Source of the DNA: an uncultured Bacteroidales bacterium
GTDB lineage: Bacteria > Bacteroidota > Bacteroidia > Bacteroidales > UBA932
Direction of reading: 5' to 3'
NCBI GenBank assembly: GCA_934700615.1
Contig: CAKUXR010000012.1
Span: 1 to 64,000 of the forward strand
Length of the DNA: 64,000 nucleotides
Made by a program: the position numbers and the translations under genes. The notes under the pieces were generated by a model that was given only the letters and a program-made list of their open reading frames with translations, was not told the DNA's origin and did no database searches. Below are positions 41,862 to 51,483 of this stretch, piece by piece (the stretch's first letter is position 1; each line of letters begins with the position of its first letter).

Positions 41862-44800
41862 ATGATTCATGAAAAAAAGAATGGCAATGTAAAACTTTAC
41901 ATTTGTCTGGCAGCTGCTCTTTGCGCCTATTTACCTGTTGGCGTCAATATGTATGCGGCTCGTGCTGAAAAACCTTCAGCATCAAATGTTTATCAGCAGA
42001 CTCGAATTTTGGTGTCCGGCAGGATCCTGGATTCTTCAGGCCAGCCTGTCCCTGGTGCCAGCGTCATCGAGAAGGGTACGACCAATGGTGTGAATACTGA
42101 CATTGATGGAAAATTCACCATCTCTGTGAAGTCAGGATCTTCTCTTGAAGTATCTTGTATCGGGTATGAGACCGTCAGTGTCGCTGCTTCAGAAAACCTG
42201 TCCGTTACACTTAGAGAGGACACCCAGTTCCTCGATGAGGTAGTCGTTGTCGGTTTCGGTACACAGAAGAAGGTCAACATGACAGGTTCTGTCGCTGCTG
42301 TGGATGTGGACAAGGCATTTGGCAGCAAGCCTATCACCGATGTTTCAAAAGGTCTTCAGGGTGTTGTTCCGGGATTGTCCATTACCTACAACAGCAATGA
42401 CCTGAATGCATCTCCTACTATGAAGATCCGCGGTACTGGCTCCATCAACGGAGACAATACCCCTCTCATCCTTCTTGACGGTGTCGAGGTTCCTGACCTG
42501 TCTTTTGTGAACCCTGACAATATCAAGAGCATTTCTGTCCTCAAGGACGCGGCTTCAGCTTCCATCTACGGTTCCCGTGCGGCATGGGGAGTTGTCCTCA
42601 TCACTTCGAAAGACGGTTCTGCCGTAAAGGACAAAGTCTCCATCACTTATTCGAACAACTTCTCCTGGAACCAGCCTATCGGCCTTCCTAAGTACATTAC
42701 TGACAAGGAAGGCGTACTTGCCCAGCTCGAGGAAGGTATGCTTGCACAGAAGAACGTGGACGGATCCAGAATTGAGGCTTTCGGTATGTATTACGATACT
42801 ATCGGAAAGGGTATCACGACATGGTTTGACAAGTATTCCGGAAATCTCAGTAATCCTGTTTACAAATACGGCGAGGATTACGAGTTCATAGAAGGCACTC
42901 CTTATTATTATAGAGTTTCTGACCCTAACAAGGAGATATTCAAGACTTCATTCTCCCAGACCCATAACCTTTCCGTCAATGGCAATACCGGTAAGACTAA
43001 CTACAATATCGGCCTCGGTTACACCATGAATGACGGAACGCTGAAAGCGGCCAAGAAGAATGACGTTAAGAGATACAACCTCAATCTTTCCACCAACACT
43101 CAGGTCAAGAACTGGTTGAACATAGGAACCAAGGTGATGTATGTGGAGAAGGAATACGAGTATCCTTATGGCTATTCCCAGAGTAAAGGTGCTACAGGCC
43201 TTCTCTATTATGTGATGCGTTTCCCTGCATTCTTCCCGTTCGGAATATCTGACGGCAGCAAATTGGCTGACGGCTCGTACGCGAGTGATTCGGCTGCAAC
43301 CGGTGAGGGTCTGTATTTCCGTCATGGAAATGCGTATGTCGCAAATGAAAGCATCTGCTCTTCCAAGGACCAGTATCTGACTCTCGGCGGCAATGTCAGG
43401 ATTAATCTTGCTCCGGGCCTTTCTTTCTATGGAGACTACACAAGAGGACGTTACAATTATGAGAACAGGTCTATGCGTCAGCCTTATTATGTCGCAAACT
43501 GGTCATTCCCTAAGAAGGCTGCCGTCACTACAAATGATTTCCTGGAGAGAACTTATGTAAGTAAGATTACCAACACTTACAATGCTTATTTCGACTATCT
43601 GTTCGATATACAGAAGCAGCATAATTTCGCGATCAAGGTAGGTGCGAATGCTGAGGACCTCAGATACGACAGCCAGTCTGTCAAGGTAAACGGTGTGCAG
43701 GATGTGGAGCATCCGACACTCAATCTTACTGACGGCAAGAATGAAGGTATTGTCGATGAGTCCCTCAGACATAGGGCTACAGCCGGTTTCTTCGGACGTA
43801 TCAACTATAACTACAAAGAAAAGTATCTCCTCGAATTGAACGGACGTTATGACGGTTCTTCTTCATTCCGTACAGGCAAGCAGTGGGCATTCTTCTCATC
43901 AGCTTCTGCAGGTTACCGTATCTCTGAAGAGAAGTTCTGGACCAATATCAAGCCGTACGTTCCGACTCTCAAGGTAAGGGCATCTTACGGTTCTGTAGGT
44001 AACCAGGCTCTTGAATCATGGTATCCTTACATCTCTACGATGGCTACAGAAACTGTAAGCTGGGTAGGAACCGATATGAACCAGGTTTCCACGACCACCA
44101 CTCCTTCTGCAGTCAATCCTGATATGACTTGGGAAAAGATCCGCACCCTGGATATAGGATTCGATGCAGGATTCTTCAATAATGAACTCAATGTCACCTT
44201 CGACTGGTATCAGAGACGCAACGTCGGTATGCTTGTGGCAGGTAACGAGATTGTGCGTTATGCAGGTATCGCTGTGGCACCTCTTGAGAATGGTGGTGAT
44301 ATGAAGACCAACGGATGGGAACTCCAGATCGACTACAATCACTCATTCAACAAGGATTTTGCAATCTACGGAACCTTTACTCTTTCTGATGCCAAATCTG
44401 AGATTACCAAGTGGAACAATACTACCGGTGCACTCAACAGTTGGTATAAGGGTAAGAAACTTGGTGAAATCTGGGGATTCGAGACGGACAGATATTTCAA
44501 TTCTTCTGACGTGAACCCGGACGGTACTCTCAAGACGGGTACCCCTGACCAGTCTTATCTGCAGAACGGTTCATTCCGTTTCGGTGCTGGTGACATCAAG
44601 TACAAGGATTTGAACAAGGATGGAAAGATTGATACCGGAAAGGGTACTATCGATGACCACGGAGACCTCAAGAGAATCGGAAACCAGCTCCCTCGTTATG
44701 AGTATTCACTCAGAGTGGGTGCGATGCTGAAAGGTTTTGATGTTGAAGTTCTTTTGCAGGGTGTCGGAAAACGCGACATGTGGAGTACATCTTCACTCTT

Positions 44801-45245
44801 TATCCCTCATGCTGCAGGCGCACAGATGAATATTTTCGAGAATCAGCTGGATTACTGGACAGAAAGCAACCAGAATGCGAGATTCCCTCGTCCATACATC
44901 AATGGCGCTTTCGGTTCGCTTTCTGGTCTTCCTGGCAACTCCGGATGCAACAACTTCGCTCCTCAGACCAAGTATCTGAACAATCTTGCTTATCTGAGAG
45001 TAAAGAACTTTACAGTAGGCTACACCCTTCCGCAGAATCTTACCAGAAAGATTTTTGTCGAGAAACTCCGTTTCTATTTCAGCGCACAGAATCTCTTCAC
45101 CTTCGACCATATCGACGGAGTTATGGATCCTGAATGTACGGGAGGTAGTTCGAAGGAATACACCAATGGCATGGATATGACGATGGCAGGTCGTGCAATG
45201 CCGTTCAACCGCCAGTGGTCTTGTGGACTTCAGATTACTTTCTAA
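41862..45245 (+). CDS. SusC/RagA-family TonB-dependent receptor (second)
   Basis: This 1127-residue outer-membrane transporter has a signal segment (LYICLAAALCAYLPVGVN). A carboxypeptidase-regulatory-like domain follows (VSGRILDSSGQPVPGASVIEKGTTNGVNTDIDG), then the SusC TonB-box region FLDEVVVVGFGTQKKVNMTGSVAAVDV and plug (PITDVSKGLQGVVPGL, SVLKDAASASIYGSRAAWGVVLITSK). The barrel ends QWSCGLQITF. Paired with the SusD gene 19 bp downstream. Its coding sequence contains only one GTCAATG heptamer in 3.4 kb, unlike most neighbours. Confidence 0.95.
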   Translation: MIHEKKNGNVKLYICLAAALCAYLPVGVNMYAARAEKPSASNVYQQTRILVSGRILDSSGQPVPGASVIEKGTTNGVNTDIDGKFTISVKSGSSLEVSCIGYETVSVAASENLSVTLREDTQFLDEVVVVGFGTQKKVNMTGSVAAVDVDKAFGSKPITDVSKGLQGVVPGLSITYNSNDLNASPTMKIRGTGSINGDNTPLILLDGVEVPDLSFVNPDNIKSISVLKDAASASIYGSRAAWGVVLITSKDGSAVKDKVSITYSNNFSWNQPIGLPKYITDKEGVLAQLEEGMLAQKNVDGSRIEAFGMYYDTIGKGITTWFDKYSGNLSNPVYKYGEDYEFIEGTPYYYRVSDPNKEIFKTSFSQTHNLSVNGNTGKTNYNIGLGYTMNDGTLKAAKKNDVKRYNLNLSTNTQVKNWLNIGTKVMYVEKEYEYPYGYSQSKGATGLLYYVMRFPAFFPFGISDGSKLADGSYASDSAATGEGLYFRHGNAYVANESICSSKDQYLTLGGNVRINLAPGLSFYGDYTRGRYNYENRSMRQPYYVANWSFPKKAAVTTNDFLERTYVSKITNTYNAYFDYLFDIQKQHNFAIKVGANAEDLRYDSQSVKVNGVQDVEHPTLNLTDGKNEGIVDESLRHRATAGFFGRINYNYKEKYLLELNGRYDGSSSFRTGKQWAFFSSASAGYRISEEKFWTNIKPYVPTLKVRASYGSVGNQALESWYPYISTMATETVSWVGTDMNQVSTTTTPSAVNPDMTWEKIRTLDIGFDAGFFNNELNVTFDWYQRRNVGMLVAGNEIVRYAGIAVAPLENGGDMKTNGWELQIDYNHSFNKDFAIYGTFTLSDAKSEITKWNNTTGALNSWYKGKKLGEIWGFETDRYFNSSDVNPDGTLKTGTPDQSYLQNGSFRFGAGDIKYKDLNKDGKIDTGKGTIDDHGDLKRIGNQLPRYEYSLRVGAMLKGFDVEVLLQGVGKRDMWSTSSLFIPHAAGAQMNIFENQLDYWTESNQNARFPRPYINGAFGSLSGLPGNSGCNNFAPQTKYLNNLAYLRVKNFTVGYTLPQNLTRKIFVEKLRFYFSAQNLFTFDHIDGVMDPECTGGSSKEYTNGMDMTMAGRAMPFNRQWSCGLQITF

Positions 45246-45264
45246 TTTCTAATACTTTGAATAT

Positions 45265-47055
45265 ATGAGAAATAAATTCTATATGTTAGCGATGGCCGCT
45301 GTGGCTGCCATCGGCCTGAGCGGATGTTCCGACTATCTGGACAAGAAACCGTTGGACAGCAACTCGGACGACACCAACTGGACTTCTGAATCGGCTCTTG
45401 AAATTTATTCTTGGAAATTTTATGGCTATCTCAGCAGTATGAGCTATGGTTCAGGTTGGACAAGAGGTCAGTATCATGGTGAGACCTTGACTGATGATTA
45501 TGCTACCGAGTCATTCACGGAATTCACCAAGAATATTCCTAACTCATCTTCTGCCTGGAATACTCCTTATGACAGGATCCGTGAAGCCAATATCCTTCTG
45601 TCACGTGTGGACAGAATACCTAATCTGTCAGAGGCTGCTGCAAATCATTGGAGAGGAGTAGCCCGTTTCTTCAGAGCACTCTATCACTATGAACTGGTGA
45701 AGACTTATGGTGACGTAGTATGGGTAGATTCAGAAGTGGATTTCTCTAAGCAGGAGAACGTTACCCGTCCTAGGGATTCACGCGTCACTGTAATGGATAA
45801 TGTTGTTGCGGATCTGGAGTTTGCGATGAACAACTGTCTGGAACCGTCCAAGGCAGGAGCCAATACTGTAAACAATATGGTTGCTGCGGCTCTTCTTTCC
45901 AGAGTTGCTCTTTATGAGGGCGCATGGGAGAAGTACCACAAGTTATCAAATGGCCACCCTGACCAGTTCTACGCAAAGGCCAAGGAAGCTGCCAACAAGG
46001 TGATTTCCAGCGGCCTGTATGAGATTTCCGACAACTACAAGACCATGTACAACTCTTTGTCATTGGCCGGAAGCAAGGAAGTTCTCCTTTACAAGATTTA
46101 TTCTATTGCCAATGTCAATGGAGGTAAGGTTACAGCCGGTCACACCCAGTACGGATATGTGGTTACATCTACTCCTACATGGGGATTGACCAAGAGCGCA
46201 GTGGAAAACTATGCACAGGCTGATGGTCTGCCTATCCACATGAAGGCTGGCGGTTATGATGATTCTACCCTGAGCGGTATTTTCAGCGAGCGTGATGCAC
46301 GTCTCGGATGCACTGTCACATCGACAATTCTTCCGGTTGTCAAACTCACTTATGATGCAGGTATCAATTCTACCACAGGATACTGGACTACAAAATTTGT
46401 CGAGTGGGACAAAAAGACTGAATATGAAGGACTTGGAACATGGCTTGGTCCTTTGAATGATACCGACGGCCCTATTTTCCAGTATTCAGAGGTGCTCGAA
46501 AACTATGCCGAGGCATGTGCTGAGCTCAATCAGATTACTCAGGATGACCTTGACAAGTCCGTGAATATTCTCCGTACTAAGCATGGCAAGATTCCGGCAT
46601 TGAAACTTGTCGGTACTGACGGCTGCTCAGTGGACGGTACTGTCATTACCAAAGATCCTAAGGATCCTGCTGCCAATGTTCTTCTCCAGGAGCTTCGCCG
46701 TGACCGCAGAAGTGAACTCATGGCTGACGGATTCCGTCATGATGACCTCATGAGATGGGCTCTCGGAAAGAATCTTGATACCAAGGAGAATCCTGCCGGA
46801 TATGTCGGAGTTTCCAGTGATGCATTGAAGGCATACAGCGAGACTGTAGAAGGCTCTGACTGGAGTGGTGTGATGGAGGCGAACTTCTTCGTCACTGTAG
46901 ATGGCAAAGTCTATAAGTCACCTTATAATACTTCTGCTGCTACAGGTACCGGCGCCAAGGTTGACCGCGTATGGAATGACAAGTACTATCTGGAGCCTAT
47001 CCCTTCAGGACAGTCACTTCTCGACCCTAATCTCGGTCAGAATAACGGCTGGTAG
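45265..47055 (+). CDS. SusD/RagB-family lipoprotein (second)
   Basis: This 596-residue surface lipoprotein has its lipobox at Cys21 (AIGLSGCSDYLDKKP). The SusD features are WRGVARFFRALYHYELVKTYGDVVWVD in the TPR region and the C-terminal LQELRRDRRSELMADGFRHDDLMRWALG. It would bind the ligand for the SusC partner just upstream. No glycoside hydrolase, sulfatase or peptidase adjoins the pair, so the ligand cannot be guessed. A strong terminator follows. Confidence 0.93.
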   Translation: MRNKFYMLAMAAVAAIGLSGCSDYLDKKPLDSNSDDTNWTSESALEIYSWKFYGYLSSMSYGSGWTRGQYHGETLTDDYATESFTEFTKNIPNSSSAWNTPYDRIREANILLSRVDRIPNLSEAAANHWRGVARFFRALYHYELVKTYGDVVWVDSEVDFSKQENVTRPRDSRVTVMDNVVADLEFAMNNCLEPSKAGANTVNNMVAAALLSRVALYEGAWEKYHKLSNGHPDQFYAKAKEAANKVISSGLYEISDNYKTMYNSLSLAGSKEVLLYKIYSIANVNGGKVTAGHTQYGYVVTSTPTWGLTKSAVENYAQADGLPIHMKAGGYDDSTLSGIFSERDARLGCTVTSTILPVVKLTYDAGINSTTGYWTTKFVEWDKKTEYEGLGTWLGPLNDTDGPIFQYSEVLENYAEACAELNQITQDDLDKSVNILRTKHGKIPALKLVGTDGCSVDGTVITKDPKDPAANVLLQELRRDRRSELMADGFRHDDLMRWALGKNLDTKENPAGYVGVSSDALKAYSETVEGSDWSGVMEANFFVTVDGKVYKSPYNTSAATGTGAKVDRVWNDKYYLEPIPSGQSLLDPNLGQNNGW

Positions 47056-47078
47056 TCTATAATATACTGGTAAAACAG

Positions 47079-47124
47079 AATCCGTTGCACTTCAAGTATT
47101 TGCAGAAGTGCAACGGATTTTTTT
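47079..47124 (+). terminator. terminator of the second susCD operon
   Basis: A perfect 15-bp stem is formed by 47079-47093 (AATCCGTTGCACTTC) and 47105-47119, with an 11-nt loop and a T-run at 47118-47124. It terminates the plus-strand operon; the stop codon of the convergent NhaC gene begins at its edge. Confidence 0.93.
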
Positions 47125-48413
47125 CAGCTGTATTTTCTCGGCAGTCTCAGCATGATGGCCATTATGGCGAAAATGCCCAAGGCATACGGATAGAAAAGCC
47201 ATTTGATTATGCTGAGCGAAGATATTCCTGCGAGGCCTGAAGCCATCAGCATCTGTGCGCCGTAGGGTAGAAGCCCCTGGATTACGCACGAGAACGTGTC
47301 CAGGATGCTGGCAGTCTTGCGCGGGTCCAGACCGAAACGCGAAGTGATATCTTTGGCAATTCCTCCTGTTGTGAGAATCGCGATTGTATTGTTAGCCGTG
47401 CAGACATTTGCCAGACTGACAAGGGCAGCGATGCTGAGTTCCGCACCGCGTTTGCCTCCTATCCGTCTGGTAAGCAGATAGACGAGATAGTCGATGCCTC
47501 CGTTGTACCTGATCAGTTCCAGCATGCCTCCGGACAGCATTGTCACTATTATCAGGTCTCCCATTCCGGCAATACCTTTGCCGATTCCGCCCAGCCATCC
47601 GGTCCAGTCAAGAGTGCCTTGAGAAAAACCGATTATTGCATTGACAACGATGCCGACGGCGAGGACTTCCACGACATTGACGCCGGAAAGCGCGAGCCCG
47701 ATCACCAGAATATAGGGGATGAGCCTGACCCAATTGATGTCGCCTGCCGGCTGCGCAAAGGACGCGCCCTGACCCATAATGATATAAATTGCCGCAACTG
47801 TCAATGCTGCCGGGGCGACGATTCTGAGGTTGACCTTGAACTTGTCAGACATGAGGCAGCCCTGAGTCTTCGTAGCGGCAATTGTCGTGTCCGAAATGAA
47901 GGAAAGATTGTCTCCGAAAAATGCTCCGCCGGCGACAATGGCTGTGATGAAGCCCGTGTCAATGCCGGATTCCGCTGCTATTCCTGCGGCTACCGGAACG
48001 AGGGCCACGATTGTGCCGACACTGGTTCCTATTGCCATTGAGATGAAACAGGATGCCAGGAACAGGCCCACGTATATCATTGACGGGGGAAGGATTGCCA
48101 GCGTGACATTGACAGTGGCCTCAATTGCGCCTATTTCTTTTGCGGTTTCCGCGAAGGCGCCGGCGAGGATGAATATCCAGAGCATGAGAAGGACGTTTTT
48201 CTGTCCTGCGCCCTGTGAAAAGACGGCTATCTTGTCCTCGAGCGGACCTTTTTTGCTGATGAGCAGGCCGTAGGCGGAGGCTATGAGAAATGCGGATGCA
48301 ATAGGAATCTTATAGAAATCTCCTGCGACTATGGAGGATATGAGGTATATTCCGAGAAATACAATGAGCGGACTCAGGGCCAGCAGCCCCTGGGTTTTTG
48401 TTCTATCTGTCAT
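47124..48413 (-). CDS. NhaC-family Na+/H+ antiporter
   Basis: This 429-residue inner-membrane protein has about 11-12 hydrophobic helices. The diagnostic stretch is GTSVGTIVALVPVAAGIA followed by VAGGAFFGDNLSFISDTTIAATKTQG, the NhaC/Na+:H+ antiporter motif with conserved Asp residues. A second half-repeat contains NVCTANNTIAILTTGGIAKDI. Members exchange sodium for protons; some exchange organic acids. It is a single-gene unit, convergent with susD and divergent from corA. Confidence 0.87.
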   Translation of the reverse strand: MTDRTKTQGLLALSPLIVFLGIYLISSIVAGDFYKIPIASAFLIASAYGLLISKKGPLEDKIAVFSQGAGQKNVLLMLWIFILAGAFAETAKEIGAIEATVNVTLAILPPSMIYVGLFLASCFISMAIGTSVGTIVALVPVAAGIAAESGIDTGFITAIVAGGAFFGDNLSFISDTTIAATKTQGCLMSDKFKVNLRIVAPAALTVAAIYIIMGQGASFAQPAGDINWVRLIPYILVIGLALSGVNVVEVLAVGIVVNAIIGFSQGTLDWTGWLGGIGKGIAGMGDLIIVTMLSGGMLELIRYNGGIDYLVYLLTRRIGGKRGAELSIAALVSLANVCTANNTIAILTTGGIAKDITSRFGLDPRKTASILDTFSCVIQGLLPYGAQMLMASGLAGISSLSIIKWLFYPYALGIFAIMAIMLRLPRKYS

Positions 48414-48432
48414 GTTCCATTTATAATTTTCG

Positions 48433-48440
48433 CAAATATA
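48433..48440 (-). promoter_or_regulatory. nhaC-type gene promoter (-7 box)
   Basis: Minus strand 48440-48433 reads TATATTTG, matching TAnnTTTG, 20 bp upstream of the ATG at 48413. No convincing -33 box is visible. Confidence 0.6.
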
Positions 48441-48474
48441 CTGCCTTTTTCTTCTTCATTTCGGGAAAAAGTGA

Positions 48475-48482
48475 TAATTTTG
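48475..48482 (+). promoter_or_regulatory. corA promoter (-7 box)
   Basis: TAATTTTG at 48475-48482 matches TAnnTTTG and lies 74 bp before the chosen corA start. It falls inside a longer in-frame extension that begins at 48398, which argues that the extension is not translated. Confidence 0.58.
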
Positions 48483-48556
48483 CAGGCTTGCAGTTCTATG
48501 CAGTAGGCAGGAGAAGAAGTTTAACCTCCCGGGATTCCGGAAAAAACATCAGAGGT

Positions 48557-49504
48557 ATGGTATCAATTTTCTACAGGTCCAGCGGAAAAATCGTTTATTC
48601 GCAGTCAATGTCGGATTTGGCCGTATTGAAACATGAAGATGTGATATGGATAGATCTTTTTTCGCCTACAGGTGATGAAAAGCGTGCGACCGAGGCTTTT
48701 CTGGATACGGAAATCCAGAGCCGTGCCCAGGCAGAGGAGATTGAGAGTTCATCACGTTTCTCGGAAACGGATACTGCTATTTTTGCCAACACCAACTTCC
48801 TTATCCCTGGACCGGAGGAGTATGCGATGGAAGCCGTGTCGTTCACTTTGGTCGAGAATGTCCTTACTACATTGAGGGATGTGCCGCTCCGAAGTTTCAC
48901 GGAACTTCAGAGAAAGATGCAGGCGGTCCCGAGACTTTTCCCTAACGGATATTGGGTGTTCGTCAGCATCATGGACCAGCGAGTCGATCTGGATGCCGAT
49001 ATGATAGAGCTTATGTCCAAGGAGATTGCCCAATACAGCAGGCGAATCAACCAGCAGGAAGATATCAATGAGGATTTCCTTCTGGATATCAACCAGCTGC
49101 AGGATAATACCATGACTGTCAGGGAGAACATCGTCGATAAGCAGCGTCTCATTTCCAATATGATGAAGAGTGACAAATATCCTGTCGAGCTGGAGCCTCG
49201 TTTCAATGTGCTCCTGCAGGATATCTCGTCACTTATCAATCATTCGAACTTCAGTTTCGAGAGACTTGAATACCTCCAGGATACTGTAGTCGGTCTTATC
49301 AACCTTGACCAGAACCGCATCATGAAGATATTCACTCTGATATCCCTGCTTTTGATGCCTCCGACACTTGTCGCAAGTTTCTACGGAATGAACGTGGAAC
49401 TTCCGTTCTCGGACAAGCCGTGGTCCTGGGCTCTCATCGTAGGATTCATGCTCCTGTCATTGGGTATTATTCTATACTTGTTCAAGCGCAGGAAGATGCT
49501 GTAG
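48557..49504 (+). CDS. corA: CorA-family magnesium/divalent cation channel
   Basis: This 315-residue protein is cytoplasmic for most of its length, with two C-terminal membrane helices. The signature YGMN occurs at LVASFYGMNVELPF between the helices, and the chain ends in the basic tail LFKRRKML. Long helices (residues about 130-250) form the funnel in known CorA structures. ATG 48557 (MVSIFYRSSGKI) starts the folded domain and lies downstream of the promoter. It conducts magnesium and possibly cobalt or nickel. Confidence 0.9.
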   Translation: MVSIFYRSSGKIVYSQSMSDLAVLKHEDVIWIDLFSPTGDEKRATEAFLDTEIQSRAQAEEIESSSRFSETDTAIFANTNFLIPGPEEYAMEAVSFTLVENVLTTLRDVPLRSFTELQRKMQAVPRLFPNGYWVFVSIMDQRVDLDADMIELMSKEIAQYSRRINQQEDINEDFLLDINQLQDNTMTVRENIVDKQRLISNMMKSDKYPVELEPRFNVLLQDISSLINHSNFSFERLEYLQDTVVGLINLDQNRIMKIFTLISLLLMPPTLVASFYGMNVELPFSDKPWSWALIVGFMLLSLGIILYLFKRRKML

Positions 49505-49531
49505 AAGTTTTAATCGAAAACTTCAGAAATC

Positions 49532-49562
49532 TTTGTAAATCAGAATAATTTGTCTAAATTTG
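49532..49562 (+). promoter_or_regulatory. rpsA promoter
   Basis: The -33 box is TTTG at 49532-49535, the spacer is 19 nt and the -7 box is TAAATTTG at 49555-49562. It matches the Bacteroidota consensus at both boxes and is the clearest promoter in the window. The leader is about 80 nt. Confidence 0.85.
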
Positions 49563-49650
49563 CACCGCTTTTTGTGGACGGTGCATTTTTGCGTGTCTGC
49601 ACAAGCACAATAAATAATGTTAAACCACTAGTTTTTTATTCGTTAATTTT

Positions 49651-51483
49651 ATGGAAGAAAACAAAGTTACAGTTGAGACTCCTGAGGTTGAGGCTCCTGT
49701 AAAAGAAGAAACCAAGAAGGCTCCGCTGAACGCTTCAGTGGCTCCTGAAAACTTCGACTGGGACGCTTTCGAGAAGGAAGCTGCCTATGGCGATGAGGAC
49801 AAGGCTTCTATCGAGGCCGCTTATGACAAGACATTGTCAAAGGTCAATGAGAATGAGGTTGTTGAGGGAACAGTAACTGCCATCAGCAAGAGAGAGGTTC
49901 TCGTTAACATCGGTTACAAGAGCGAAGGTGTCATCATGGCTCCTGAGTTCCGTTACAACCCTGACCTTAAGGTAGGCGACAAAGTAGAGGTTTACGTAGA
50001 GTCACCTGAGGACAAGAAAGGACAGCTCGTTCTTTCACATAAGAAGGCACGTCAGCTGCGCTCTTGGGATATGGTTAATGAGGCATTCGACAAGGGTGAG
50101 ATCGTTAAGGGTTATGTGAAGACCCGCACAAAGGGCGGTATGATCGTAGATGTATTCGGCATCGAGGCATTCCTTCCTGGTTCACAGATCGACATCCGTC
50201 CTATCAAGGATTACGATGCATACGTTGACCAGACAATGGACTTCAAGATTGTCAAGATCAATCAGGAATTCCGTAACGTTGTCGTATCTCACAAGGCTCT
50301 CCTCGAGGCTGAACTCGAGAAGCAGAAGAGCGAGATCATCGGCAAACTTGAGAAAGGCCAGGTTCTCGAGGGAACAGTCAAGAACATCACCAACTACGGT
50401 GTATTCGTTGACCTCGGTGGCGTTGACGGTCTTATCCACATCACAGACCTCTCTTGGGGCCGCGTAAACAATCCTGAAGAGGTTGTCAAACTCGATGAGA
50501 AGATCAAGGTCGTTGTTCTCGATTTCAATGAGCAGCAGAAGAGAATCGCTCTCGGTCTCAAGCAGCTTACTCCACATCCTTGGGACAGCCTCGATCCTAA
50601 TATCAAGGTTGGTGACAAGGTTAAGGGTAAAGTTGTTCTCATCGCTGACTACGGCGCATTCGTTGAGATCAAGCCAGGCGTTGAGGGACTTATCCACGTT
50701 TCAGAGATGTCATGGTCTCCAAGACTCCGTATCGCTCAGGACTTCCTGAAGGTAGGCGACGAGGTAGAGGCTCAGATCCTTTCACTCGACAGAGAGAACA
50801 GAAAGATGTCTCTCGGTCTCAAGCAGCTTACAGTTAATCCTTGGGAGAACATCCGTGAGAAATATCCTGTAGGTTCACAGCACAAGGCTGTTGTACGCAA
50901 CATCACCAACTTCGGTGTATTTGCTGAGCTCGAGGACGGTATCGAGGGTCTCGTACACATCAGCGACCTCTCTTGGGACAAGATCAAACATCCGTCAGAG
51001 ATGGTTCAGGTAGGTGACACTATCGACGTTGTTATCCTTGACTTCGATGAGGCTAACCACAAGCTCAGCCTTGGTCACAAGCAGCTTCTCCCTAACCCAT
51101 GGAACGAGCTCGAGAGCAAGTATCCTGTAGGAACAACAGTTGAGGCTACTGTAGGTTCAGCTACTGACAAGGGCGCTAACGTTACTCTTGAGGACGGTAC
51201 CGAGGGATTCGCATTCAAGAAGGATCTCGTTAAGGAGGATGGCAAGCAGGCTGTAGAAGGCGAGAAGCTTCCATTCGTTGTTACAGAACTCAGAAGAAGC
51301 ACCAGAAAACTCTTCCTCTCACACCTCAAGACTTATGCAGAGGTTAAGGCTGAGAAGGCTGCTGCTGAGGCAAACAACACCAAGAACGCTATCAAGCATG
51401 TCAATTCTTCAGTTGAGAAGACAACTCTCGGTGACATTGACGCGCTTGCAGCACTCAAGGACAAATTCGCTAAGGGTGAATAA
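49651..51483 (+). CDS. rpsA: 30S ribosomal protein S1
   Basis: This 610-residue protein has an acidic N-terminal segment and six S1 RNA-binding domains. The repeats begin near residues 70 (VVEGTVTAISKREVLVNIG), 150 (IVKGYVKTRTKGGMIVDVF), 235 (VLEGTVKNITNYGVFVDLG), 325 (KVKGKVVLIADYGAFVEI), 410 (HKAVVRNITNFGVFAELE) and 495 (TVEATVGSATDKGANVTLE). It helps recruit and unfold mRNA on the small subunit. Codon use is strongly biased (CTC Leu, AAG Lys, GTT Val), as expected for very high expression. The RNase Z start overlaps its 3' end. Confidence 0.96.
   Translation: MEENKVTVETPEVEAPVKEETKKAPLNASVAPENFDWDAFEKEAAYGDEDKASIEAAYDKTLSKVNENEVVEGTVTAISKREVLVNIGYKSEGVIMAPEFRYNPDLKVGDKVEVYVESPEDKKGQLVLSHKKARQLRSWDMVNEAFDKGEIVKGYVKTRTKGGMIVDVFGIEAFLPGSQIDIRPIKDYDAYVDQTMDFKIVKINQEFRNVVVSHKALLEAELEKQKSEIIGKLEKGQVLEGTVKNITNYGVFVDLGGVDGLIHITDLSWGRVNNPEEVVKLDEKIKVVVLDFNEQQKRIALGLKQLTPHPWDSLDPNIKVGDKVKGKVVLIADYGAFVEIKPGVEGLIHVSEMSWSPRLRIAQDFLKVGDEVEAQILSLDRENRKMSLGLKQLTVNPWENIREKYPVGSQHKAVVRNITNFGVFAELEDGIEGLVHISDLSWDKIKHPSEMVQVGDTIDVVILDFDEANHKLSLGHKQLLPNPWNELESKYPVGTTVEATVGSATDKGANVTLEDGTEGFAFKKDLVKEDGKQAVEGEKLPFVVTELRRSTRKLFLSHLKTYAEVKAEKAAAEANNTKNAIKHVNSSVEKTTLGDIDALAALKDKFAKGE

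Noticed and set aside
48398..48556. Longer CorA with 53 extra N-terminal residues
   Set aside because: The extension contains the -7 box at 48475-48482, is Phe-rich and unlike CorA, and overlaps the divergent NhaC gene start.
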